This document shows positions 22,761-33,275 of a DNA stretch of 64,000 bases, one piece after another. A model generated the notes under the pieces. It searched no databases. It saw only the letters and a list, made by a program, of their open reading frames with translations, and was not told the DNA's origin. The stretch lies in assembly GCA_033964015.1 (NCBI GenBank), contig CM066914.1, positions 5,447,831 through 5,511,830 of the forward strand. Reading direction: 5' to 3'. Each line of letters begins with the position of its first letter. The stretch's first letter is position 1. A program made the position numbers and the translations under genes. The stretch comes from Scolanthus callimorphus. Its lineage: Eukaryota; Cnidaria; Anthozoa; Actiniaria; Edwardsiidae.

Positions 22761-25700
22761 TTAGTCTTTCAAATCTTGGCACTCAGTGCAACTTTGCATG
22801 ACTGATTCCTGGTACAGTTCCACTTGGATTGTACTGTGAAAGATCTGGAACTCAGTTTTCAGCTTCTGATGCGCGATGTTCAGCACTTTCTGTGAATCTA
22901 CGTTGGGTGCTGAGAAGAAAGATGTATGTATTAAACTGTCGTATTAAACCCTTACATGTAACTGCTTTGACTTTGCCTCCGCCCATTAATTTAAGTAGCT
23001 TAACAGTCAAGAAATAAGCAACATAATCGTCTAGATTTTTTAAATCACCTTTCAGCTGCTAGATAATAAAGTTTGGAGTATTTTCGTTATCAAGCGAATG
23101 GAATTGGATTGCGAATTGGCAAAAATTCCATGATTATTCTGGAAATTTTGTTTATCCCCCTGGAATTCCACATTCAGGGAATGACCAACATGGAATTTTA
23201 CACCAGTACTAGGATGCCCACCAAGGAATTTCAGAGTCCTCAACAGGGGTTTACAGATTTGTTTGGGCCCGCCCAAGGTCACCACAAAGTCTTACCTATA
23301 GCCAAATGAACAGCCAGAGCTGCTTTGTTAACTGTCAATGACCAGATGTGCAGACTGTGTGCAGCTACCACCCCTGGATGTTTTCCAGGCATGCCTTAAC
23401 AGCATTGTAGTTCACATTCTTTGGAGTTCCTGACAAACAAGAGTACATATAAACACATTAAAAACATAGCTCAAATAGCCAACCAGCTCGTCGCTTGTAC
23501 AGGGATGAAGCAGCATCATCTCTCCCAGTTTTGCTGGGATTTTAAAGATTTTTCACTATGCTCTTACTATTATAATTTTGAGACTATAATCATTGTTAGT
23601 ATAATCATGTGTTGCTGCTCTATGTATATATGCCATGGCTAATTTACCGGTACTGAACATGTACACCAGTATGGGTGGTTACCAGTTTATTTTCCAGAGC
23701 TACATTACTGCATATAGTTTGCTGTGTTAAGGCTGGTTTACACTTGTGATTTTTGTTGCACATGTTGCGGCAATTTTTCTCGCGCGAGTTGCAATTCCAA
23801 CTCTGTGTAAATGAGATGCAACTCTGGTGTGATTTCTGTGCTCTCTTTTCTTCAAATCCCAACAAATTGCAAAACGGTTCAAACATGTTTGAAATCTCCG
23901 CGACATTAGGCAACAAAAATCGCGGCCAATTGTGCCGAGTTGCACCTAGTTTACATTAGTGATTTTGAATTGACGCGTATGTGCGAGAAAAATCGCCGCG
24001 ACTTGTGCGACAAAAATTGTCAACGGGTCTTTAAGATAGTTTATCAAGCCTGCAGGTTAGCCTTGGATCTGTGCATGCATGATGAGGCAGTCATGCTAGG
24101 GCCTGCAGATACTTTGCTTGTTTGCTTGCTTGAGGGAAAGTTTCTCTGTTGTGTTCCCTCCCTCGCACCTTCAGTAAGTATAATTTCCACTGACAAATCG
24201 GTGACTGGTGTCATAGGTGCCCCAGTTGCATTGTTGCCATGGTAACATCATTATTGCTAACCCTCCATCAATTACTAACCAGTCAACTTTGGAGGAAACC
24301 CTGGTCATTGGTGAGAACAAACAATGGGCAATTCCAGAAAATATATGTACACCAGGGACAGGCGGCACTGGTTTTTGAGCCCCCCATGCATCCAGCATTT
24401 CCATGCATCCAGCTTACCCCCCCCCCCCCCCCCACATGCATATAGAATTCCTGAGAGGTTAAACTAGCTTCCAGCTTTCCAAAATGGCTTACCCCCCCCC
24501 CCCCCCTCCACATGCATATAGAATTCCTGAGAGGTTAAACTAGCTTCCAGCTTCCCCCCTCCCATTCAGAATTTCCAAATGCCGCCCGTCCCCAGGGTAC
24601 ATATATTTTCTGGAATTGCCCAATAGGTGCAGACTACTAGTAGCCCCTTCTTTGGCACGTCCCCCAGAGAAGTGCAAAGAGCCCCAGACAAAAGAAGGAG
24701 GAGCGCTGAAGGCACATGCGAGTGCCAAAGGCGAGTTTCAATAGGAAATGAATTGAAGCACCTACCTTCCATGAGAACATGAATTGTATCCCTGACGATA
24801 TTCAAGGTCGTAATCAACACAAGAATTGAGAACAAAAACGTACAAATTGGATCAGCAAGCTTCCATGTGGGCTGAAAAATACAATACAGTCATTATCACT
24901 ATAAAGGAATACATAAAAAAGTACATTACAGCTAATCTTTGAGTCATCATACTGCTAACTTCACTTTTAAAACATCTTTTGCGTTTTTGTTTTATTATTT
25001 ATTCATTTTGCTTCGCCTGATGGCAAACACTACAAGACTACAAGAAACTTCTGCACATGACTTCAAAAACAACTACGACAGCTACATTGACATTAACATA
25101 AGCCAGGGCTACCCGAACATCATACAACACTATATCAAGAGCTTTGAACACTTTTCACTTTTTAACTTGTTACTTTTTAAATACATTAATTTAGTTCTAC
25201 AATAAAAGGAAGGTAACAAACATTCTACAGCATTATAATCACATAGCATTTTGTAAACTTTACTGTAGTAAGCTAGTAAGCTCCCGTAAGTGACCAATGT
25301 CTCTTGTTTGAGTCATTGGCCACTTACGAGAGTGCTTCTATGGGAGCTTTGACTGTACCTACCTTGTACTTAATTATATATGCAGCAATAAGAACTCCAA
25401 CACTCTGGACAACATCCCCAAGAACATGGATAAAAGCTGCTCTGACGTTGATGTTTTCCTTTTCCAGTATGCTACCACTTCGCTGCTTTCCATGTGAATG
25501 TGAGGAATTGATGCTTTGGCTTCGACTATGATCGTGACCTCCGCCGCCATGGCTGTGGCCATGCCCTACCCCAGACTGATGCAGAATTATGCCCAATCTG
25601 GAATTCGTACAAAAAATTTATTTATTTATTTATAAGCAATATTTAGTCAGGATCATCCACTTCAGTTAAATAGAGGCCTGAGGGAAAAAACAAATAAAGA

Positions 25701-28700
25701 TACTCTACAAAACAATGCAATACATAACAGGTCACAAAGTCAAATATATTACATGAGAACTATTTACAAAGATACTGTTTTAGCTTAGTCTTAAAATTAG
25801 GAAGCGAAGTTACAGACTGGAGAAATGAAGGTAATGAGTTCCACACTTTAGCCCCATTATACCGAATTAATGATGCTTAATGAATGTGCAATGAATGGGA
25901 AATCTAGAAAATTGGTGGGTGTTTCTAGGGTATTTACATTCATATCAAATACAATTTTAAGCCTGTTACTAAAAAGCAAATTTAAAATAATAATAATAAT
26001 AAACTCAATGTGTGGTTCCAGGAAATATCCCCCCCCCCCCCACGGCACTTTTCAACACCCTTCCATGGGAGGGGGGGATGGATATTTTCTGGGACCACAT
26101 TATAAAAATGTCAACAATGTGTCACTTACAAAATGTTTATGCCCAGGGCTACTCCTGCTGTAATTAACATGATATCAGCATCAATTGAAAAATCTCTTGT
26201 CATAACTCGCTGAACAGCCAGATAAACCAGGACACCGGTCAAGACCCAAATAATTAAAACTGAAACAAGGGCTCCAAGGATCTCTGAAATTGAAGAAAAT
26301 GTTCATTTATAATTCAAGTGAGCTCACTGATGAGGTGCATACTGTAATGTATATCAGAGCTAGAAATATTTTTACTTGACCTGACATTGTCCAATCAAAT
26401 GGCCGGACAGATTTGCAAATTGGACGGGCATATCCGATAATTGGTCGGCCATATCTGATAATTGGTCAGACATATCCGAGAATTGGTTGGCCATATTTGA
26501 TAATTGGTCGGACATATCCGATAATTGGTCAGACATATCCGATAATTGGTCGGACATATCCAATAATTGGTCGGACATTTAACACTTATTGGATGAGGTT
26601 GATTCGCTTCGGCAGATAACACAAACCTCGGCGTTGCCAAATCTCACTATCATGCGAAAACCGAATTCAATAATTGTTTTATTATTCAGCAACCAAGAAT
26701 TCTTACCTAGCTAAACGAAGTCAGCGATAAGGCCGTGCACGGCGACACGGGTTTTCAACTTCATCTTACGTCCATTGGTATTTTCCTTTTGTATTCAATT
26801 CAAATAGCCATAGTTGATGTTAAGATATCCTGAGCAATGATCTCTTGGCAAAAATCATAACAGATTCAACGAGAATATTCGCAAAACCGGCTTTCAATTC
26901 GGAAATGAAAACCAAGATGGCGGCCAAACCTATTGGCTTGCGTTATGACGTAATTAGAGTGCATCAATCCTAATGTCTGTAGTATGACGTCAGGCACTGC
27001 GCGCCAACAAGGTTTCGCTGCGTACTCTTAGCCAATCAGAACCGAGATAGTGGCATGGCTGAATAATAAATAATATTATCGGACCAATAATATATCCGAT
27101 AATATCCATAAACTTGCAAACCTTAATTTGAAAAAACAAACATAGCATTGTAGAAAGTATCGCTTGTTTATTGCAGTTTTAAGAAAAAGCTTGCTGATAT
27201 TGAATTTGTCTTTTATTCTACACCATCTCTTGTTGTCTTTGAAAAATTGTCTGCTTTTGTGTTTGGAGATAAATGGTGAATTCACATTATTTACGGTATC
27301 TGATATTATATTCTCTGCTATCACTGCAAACTGAATCAAATAAACTGAATCAAAAACAAACGCAGTTAGAGTGAGTATAATTTTGGTGACCATCAATATT
27401 ATTGGGGGCCAGACTCCACCATCAAAAACAATAATAATTTATATACCTAGCGCCTATACATATATGTTCTAGGCGCTTCACGTCCATTAAAAAAAAGTAG
27501 TGACTTAAAAAACAATATTAACAATTTGATACAAAATAAAAACCACCAAAACAATGAAAATAGTCAAACATTTCACTATATTTCGACTAAAAATTATCCG
27601 TTTAAAACTACAATTGATATGCCTGCTTTAAAAGATGGGTCTTAAGAAACGATTTAAAAGTTGAAACAGAGTCGGCACAGCGGATCTTCAGTGGCAGTTG
27701 GTTCTAGAGAATCGGGGCATGAACAGAAAAAGCTCTGAGACCACAAGACTTAAGAAAATATTTGTTAATTACAAGTTTGTTGGGACCAGCAGATGATCGT
27801 AGCGTCCTAGAGTGTGTATAGCTGGAGGGAAGGGGGTGTCCAAGGGTGGATGTGACATGCCCATTTTCTTTTCAAAAGGTGTGGCCTCCCTTTCTCAAAT
27901 GTTAGTTACACCTAGTGTTGTTCATGTACATACCTGCTCTGTAATATCCAAATGTTCTCTTCTTGTCTGGCTGCCATTCAGCTACCCATATAGCAAAGAG
28001 ACTGATCATGAAAGCCGCAAAGTCTGACAACATGTGTGCTGCATCTGTCATGATGGCCAAACTATGAGCCAAGTAACCACCTAAAAAATAGTGTGAATTA
28101 ATCATCAGTAAAAGGCCTGTCCTAGCGGGTGAGTCTGGGCAATAGCTTTCAGCAGAAAATGTATCACATGTGTTTCCATCATACTGACTTTAGAGCTCCT
28201 TTTTTTGAGTTCAAGATGGTTTGATAAACAACTTCATGTTTCCAGAAAGGGCATTTTTATCTCTTGAGGCATGACTAGGTTTGACACCAATTTTTATCTT
28301 TACATGTTGGTGTGACAACACAGTGGTCTACAATTAAAGAGAAAACACAAACACATATCTTTGGGCAAATAACTTTCGCCTTTTTTTCTGATGGATGTTG
28401 CAGGAAATATTCACAGCAGCAAATTTAATTGAGACGTGTGTATAGCATTTTGAATATCAATAATTTGCATTGCTGAAAAGCTGCAATGCATTTTCCTTTC
28501 TTGTTTGTTTATGGGAGATGTTGATCTTTTTTGTGACTCTTTTTGTTTTTGGGACTCAGTTCTGATTCTAAAATCTCTAGTTAATGTTGTTTTTGGTTAT
28601 GGCATGTAATCATTGGACATGAATTATTGGCGAGCTATGTAAACTTGAGGTTTTGACAAAGGTCAAAACACAAGACACATTTGCATGAAACTGATCCCCA

Positions 28701-30871
28701 AGGGCTTTTTTTTTTAGGAAAGCATCCTTGGGTTGCCAAGGATGCCTGTGTTATGCCAACTTTCTATTCTGTCTTTCAATCCACATGCCATTGTAACAAA
28801 TGTAAACATGCACACAGATTTACTTGACATACATTTTGAATCCAGACAAATTTGCATAAAAATGCAACTAACTGAGCAAATGGCTAGAACAAATAAGCAA
28901 TATGCATGTAGAAAAGAATATAAACTTGATTTTCTAGTGACTTAGCAAGGCCTGAAATAAACTGTTTCATCAACTTTTGCCAGATGGTTACTAAGTGTTT
29001 TATAAAAGGTTCTTGTCACCAAAATATGTACCACAAAGAGGTTTGCATTAACAGAGGTTGCCATTGGTGACCACAGATGACCATTATAATATTTAATCCC
29101 CAGCAGGAAAGCTCTGATCGCAATGATGACTCTATCCTGGTTGTAGTTTTGGGCCCTGCTAAGAAAATTTCAGTCAAGTTTAAGGGCCTGAATTTCCACT
29201 GATGGTGCAGCTTGCATAATTGAGTGTGTAAATATAACAATACAATATCAGCTGGCCAAACCCATTTGCCGCTTTGAGTGTCTGGCTTCTTGATCACCTC
29301 TCTGATTTGGTTTTCACTATGCGTTATGTTCTGTGGTACACCAGAAAGTCCTTAAAATGTTTTGTGGCCAATGTTTGATCCTGTACCAGTAGTAAGATTA
29401 ATGTAGTATGTAAGAATAAGTACCATTGGAAATTAAACAGGGAAAGCATGCCAGTGAAAATCAGAAAGAGGTTTGTTAAAATATAACAGAATTTCTATGC
29501 CATCCTTTTTCATACAGTACCCCTTCCCAACTTTTGGATCTGCAGAAAAAAGATAGCAATCAGTTGAAAAGATGGATTTGATTAGAGAAATCATTTACCA
29601 GTAATAGTCTAGAGGAAAATAGCTTTGCATATTATTTGTCCAATCCCTAATATATCAAAGAGTGTTGTTCAAAAGCCTCTTAACTGAATCTGGTGTCTGT
29701 CCTCTCTAGTCCCGCAAACAGAGCTCAGCAGCAATAGCAAAAACCTGTTTGGGACTTGTGTCATTCCAAGAAAAAGGCATAAATATATATATTTATTTTC
29801 ATGCCATTATGGTCCAATTACCTCCTGTAAGGTCTTAAAAATATAATCCATCCTTTCCATTTTGATTTGTTTTCAAATTCAGTCAAACTTCTTCTGTCAA
29901 GCCTTTCCTGTTTCAAAGGATTCCACTTCATTAGACTTTATAATAGAAAACTGTCTATTGTTTTTGACTGGTGTGTGACTCTGGCAACAAAAGGGCCATT
30001 CATATTCAAATAAGGTGACTAGTGTGACATTTAGAGCATATACCCAGAAATTGCTCTATGATGCGCGGCATCTTGTCCAAAATGCCCTTGTTGCCTTGCT
30101 CTGCCAACACAGCCGGCAAATTTGAAAAAAAGAATTGAACCCTGTTTAATCCTATGGAAAAAATCAGGGAGTAAAAGAACTTCCTTGACTTAATTTTGCA
30201 TGTTTACGTCAATGAAAATAAATCCCTCGACAGTCACGTGAAAGTAATCTGGCCTGTTGACTTTGTTGTCTGAATTCGAGGTCAGCAAGGTATTTATCAT
30301 TAGTCCACTAAAACTCGTTCAAACAAAATTTAAAACCCTTTTTAACAGCAAATATAAAATACGACTCAACAATCGGTGTGTTTTGAATTCTAATAGAGAT
30401 ATGCTCTTCTAATAAGAAAACAGCTACCTGGTTATGCTTAATTAAAGACGCCAATCTTATGAAAATTTGCGCGGGATTCCACGGCGACCGAAACCGAAGC
30501 TTCAAGACTGCGACCTCAAGCTGCAAAAAGAGCCGAGACAGGCCCAAATCACGTAACTTCGATCTCAGATACTCACCGACAACTTCTGCTATTACAAAGA
30601 ACAGGCAAACGACACTTGCAATAGTTAATTTCCTCCTGGTTTTTCTGTTCGAATGTAAAGGTTTGAACTCGTGACAATGAACATCCGTAAAATACGTATC
30701 GTTATCTCCCGCCGACTGGTATGATATGAGTGGCGCGTTCTCGGCTCCCTGTATGTAGTCATCATAGTTGTTCCCGCAAGAACAAATCGGTCCAGAACAC
30801 GAGCCATTTATGCAGCCATTGCCAGGAATAAAGGCCAGGTTTCCTCGTTGTTCCCTATCTAAATCCGCCAT
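22761..30871 (-). CDS. SLC30A: SLC30A zinc transporter (ZnT2/3/4/8 clade), seven exons, one frame break
   Basis: Exons (minus): 30577-30871, 27934-28080, 26130-26283, 25363-25597, 24766-24871, 23296-23429, 22761-22909. All introns are GT-AG and phases agree except in exon 6. The product would be about 406 residues: a cytosolic N-terminus with HCHEFKPL, six membrane segments, the two HxxxD zinc sites (TDAAHMLSD in TM2, HVLGDVVQ in TM5), a His-rich TM4-5 loop ([16 protein letters not shown]) and a C-terminal HSLHIW domain. It would move zinc out of the cytosol, probably into vesicles, by proton exchange. The start at 30871 has a good ATG context; an in-frame ATG at 30991 is possible. Exon 6 is one base short at a C-run (23371-23374), which would stop translation before HSLHIW. 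A likely poly(A) signal lies at 22500-22505. Confidence 0.9.
23731..24033. mobile_element. MITE of the GGTTTACACTTG family, copy 1
   Basis: Inverted ends TTAAGGCTGGTTTACACTTG and its degenerate counterpart bound about 300 bp. It matches 62300-62548 through a shared TGTGCTCTCTTTTCTTCAAAT block and the GAGTTGCACCTAG block. It lies in the intron between exons 5 and 6 of the zinc transporter. Confidence 0.6.
24329..24626. mobile_element. Short inverted-repeat element with duplicated poly(C) segment
   Basis: Ends GGGCAATTCCAGAAAATATA and TATATTTTCTGGAATTGCCC are near-perfect inverted copies (about 30 bp). Inside, a segment of about 75 bp (poly(C), CACATGCATATAGAATTCCTG, GAGGTTAAACTAGCTTCCAG) is present twice. 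The element is in intron 5 of the zinc transporter. Confidence 0.65.
25612..25890 (-). mobile_element. 5'-truncated LINE, C-terminal ORF remnant and TAAA tail
   Basis: The minus strand reads [33 protein letters not shown], then a stop. This is the usual C-terminus of a non-LTR reverse transcriptase protein, followed by a 3' UTR ending in a (TAAA)n tail at 25612-25632. The tail ends about 15 bp from the splice acceptor of zinc-transporter exon 4 at 25597, so the insertion supplies the sequence immediately upstream of that acceptor. Confidence 0.75.
26011..26100. mobile_element. Mini inverted-repeat element with poly(C) core
   Basis: Ends TGTGGTTCCAGGAAATATCC and GGATATTTTCTGGGACCACA are inverted copies. 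They flank 13 C residues and a short G-run. It inserted into the upstream part of the LINE remnant. Confidence 0.65.
26401..26580. repeat. Tandem repeat, about eight copies of 21 bp
   Basis: The unit is ATAATTGGTCGGACATATCC plus one base, with slight variants (GGCCATAT, GGTCAGAC). The 21-bp period keeps both strands open, which produces repetitive but meaningless peptides. It lies in the zinc-transporter intron between exons 2 and 3. Confidence 0.85.
27413..27830 (-). mobile_element. 5'-truncated LINE, second family
   Basis: The minus strand encodes [10 protein letters not shown], a stop where this family normally has Trp, then [20 protein letters not shown] and [11 protein letters not shown] before the terminal stop. 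This is the typical C-terminus of a CR1/L2-type ORF2. The 3' UTR has GCGCCTAGAACATATATG and a TATATAAATTATTATT tail. It lies in zinc-transporter intron 2 and differs in sequence from the remnant at 25612-25890. Confidence 0.65.
28110..30570. other. Intron 1 of the zinc transporter, no other feature recognised
   Basis: Unique-looking AT-rich sequence between exon 2 and exon 1. No exon with matching phase, no tandem array and no clear paired termini were found. Confidence 0.5.
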
Positions 30872-31243
30872 GTTTTCCTCAACATGGTGAGTTGCAAAAG
30901 ATCTTCCGTCGAACTCATGATCGTGTTGAGCCGAGGTGTCAGCGGCTGTGCAAATAAACATTGCGCAAACGTGGGAATTATTCATGCGCATTTTCGCAAA
31001 AAAATGAAAACACAAATAAATAAATAGCGCCACGCTGGGAAATACTAACTAGTAAGCGAGTTGGAATAAAAAGACAGTTGGGTTAACAAAACTAGCGAGT
31101 CTTTACATTGCAAAGCTACTGCAAAGATACTGGTGAATACCAGTATCCACAACACACTGGCAGCACTGAACGAATTTCACAACGTTGATTTTTTCCCTTT
31201 GCTTCGATTTGCTTATGGTGTCGAGATACTCAGGAGAGGGAGA

Positions 31244-31412
31244 CATTCCTGCCAACTCTCCAGGTTTTCCCGGGAGTCCCCAGGTTTTTACCCTTGGTCT
31301 CCCGGGAAAAATGTGAAACTTTCCATATATTTACTGTATGTCTGCCGGGTATAAATTTCTCGGGATTTTCTCATACAGTTGTTGCATTTGAAACACAATC
31401 TCCAGGTTTTGG
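31244..31412 (+). repeat. Interspersed repeat, CGGGAGACTCC family
   Basis: Shares GCCAACTCTCC, CCCGGGAGTCCCC, CTCCCGGGAAAAA, GAAACTTTC, TATATTTACTGTAT and CGGGTATAAATTTCT-type blocks with 56066-56216 (same strand) and 52905-53030 (opposite strand). Confidence 0.65.
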
Positions 31413-32880
31413 AGCTTTCGGGGTTGGTAGGTATGGGGAGAGGCGCGTCTCTTAACCATAAACATGCGTAAACAAATCGATGAAGCGCGTCGCTGACAAA
31501 AAACATTTCCCTCGATTTGCGGACGTTCGCCGAAGAACAGGGGCTACAAACAGTCTATAGGGATCAGGCACCGATCGTCCTAAGCCCCATAGTTTTTCCC
31601 ATTGACACACAAATTCCAATGGTCACTTTGCCAAACCCCAAAATTCCATGATCAAATTAAAAACCTCAAAGTCCCATGGTCAATTTGCCAAACCCCACCC
31701 CGTCTAATGTGAATAGGTCGGACTACACGAACAATTCATAGACGAACAAATAGACGAACAAATTTAGACGATTTTTCGTCTGAAAATTTGTTCGTCCAGT
31801 TTTCACATCAGACGATTCGCCGTTCGTCTTGAGAATCAACATGTGGGGAAAAACCTGCTCTCCCCCCCAGCAAAAACAAAGGATGACCAAGGCTTGCCCC
31901 CCCCCCCCCCCCCCCCCCCAGACAAAATTCCTAGCTACGGCCTTGAGTCATCATACTGTCTGCGACGTCATGGTTTCACAGTATCAGCATTCATGCCAAA
32001 AGACTTGACATATTTGAACAGAGTTCAAACGGTAACCGCAGAGCTGAATAAATTAAACATGTTCTATCGCACGAAAACAAATCTTCTTGATCTTACCACC
32101 AATTCACTGTTGCGATTGTCGATTTTCAGCAAGCATATCAAGATAACAGTGTCGTCTTTTTAGAGATAGAGCGGGCTTCCTGTGGTGTCTTATTTACCTT
32201 GTTTCCAGGTTCTTGACCGTGAAAAACACAGTGGAAAAGGCACATAACATCTTTTCTCAAGAGTATCTGAGTTCTGGTTGAGTTTTAACCTTTCTAGGGC
32301 AATAAAAACTAGTAAAACGAAAATATGGTATGCAGACATTTCTTATAAGGAAGTTGAAGAATGTCGACACTTTTTCAAGGGAACTATCTTGATATGGAAA
32401 ATGTCAATTTTTCTTAAACCAGAAAGCCACAGGATAGCTTACAAACCAGTGTCGACTCACTTAAAACCCAAACCAGCGTTTTGGTTTGATTGACGTCGCC
32501 ATCGCAACATTGAATTAATAGCAGGCGAGTGGCAATGGCCGTTAGGGAAGCGGTCAAAACATCTGTACTCGACCGGGACCCGATTTTATCGCGGGAGGTG
32601 GTAGGTCCCGGGCTGTACCTACCCACCCGTTTTTTCAATGCCCATTTTCTCCATGCTCAAGTAAGGGGTGTTGGATTTTATTGCATGGATGCGTTGCTCT
32701 CGCTATGAAGAAGACGGTGCTGGGCTAATCTTTGTATTCATTTATCATTTTACGAGATATTCGCAGTTAAAAATGGCTATTTTTTCCTAAAAGAAGGTTG
32801 GCTGCGGTATACACCACCCCATCGGGTCCCATTCTAGTACAGATGTTTTGACCACTTCCTACAGAGTACAGTTCGCCCGA
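31413..32880. other. Intergenic with degenerate repeats
   Basis: Contains GACGAACAAAT direct repeats at 31740-31830 and a 22-base C-run at 31898-31919. The run is followed by CTAGCTACGGCCTTG, which resembles a decayed CAGGGGCGTAGCCAG terminus. No protein-coding content was recognised. Confidence 0.4.
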
Positions 32881-33275
32881 GGGGGGGGACTCCCCATATT
32901 TTCAGACGGGGGTGCTCGTCCTATCCCTTAGGGTATAAAATTGACAGACGTGCTATCTCTTAGGGGTGTTTAAAATCAGCCCTATCCCTTAGGGGAGTCT
33001 CAGACCAATCCTTGCCCAGAAATATATTGGTACTGACACCAGAACCGATATTTACAAAGGAAACTTGGTTGAAAACCCTAAAAGACCTAAAATTCGCTTT
33101 TATTTGTTTTGACCTGCCAAATTTGCTATCTCTAAGGGCAAATTCGGCGGTCGCCACGCCAAATTTGCTTTCTTTTAGGGGTAAATTTGCTGTTTGCTAT
33201 CCGGCTTAGGGTCAAAATCAATTTTCCCGACGAGCACCCCTGTCTAAAATATTGGGAGTCCCCCCCCCCCCCCCC
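32881..33275. mobile_element. Inverted-repeat element with GGGACTCCC ends
   Basis: The left GGGGGGGACTCCCCATATTT...GGGGTGCTCGTC is mirrored by the right GACGAGCACCCC...AAAATATTGGGAGTCCCC. The arms are about 38 bp and both outer sides are G/C runs. The interior has repeated CTATCCCTTAGGG motifs. No transposase. A partial relative is at 3470-3818. Confidence 0.65.

Noticed and set aside
26401..26580. CRISPR-like regular repeats
   Set aside because: There are no unique spacers; the units are directly adjacent. The setting is eukaryotic with introns.
26372..26640. Frames encoding [12 protein letters not shown] repeats on the minus strand and similar on the plus strand
   Set aside because: They are products of the 21-bp tandem array, which is open on both strands by period alone.
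26905..26965. ATGGCGGCC start in AAGATGGCGG context
   Set aside because: The frame stops after about 18 codons and no donor is visible. It lies in repeat-rich intron sequence.
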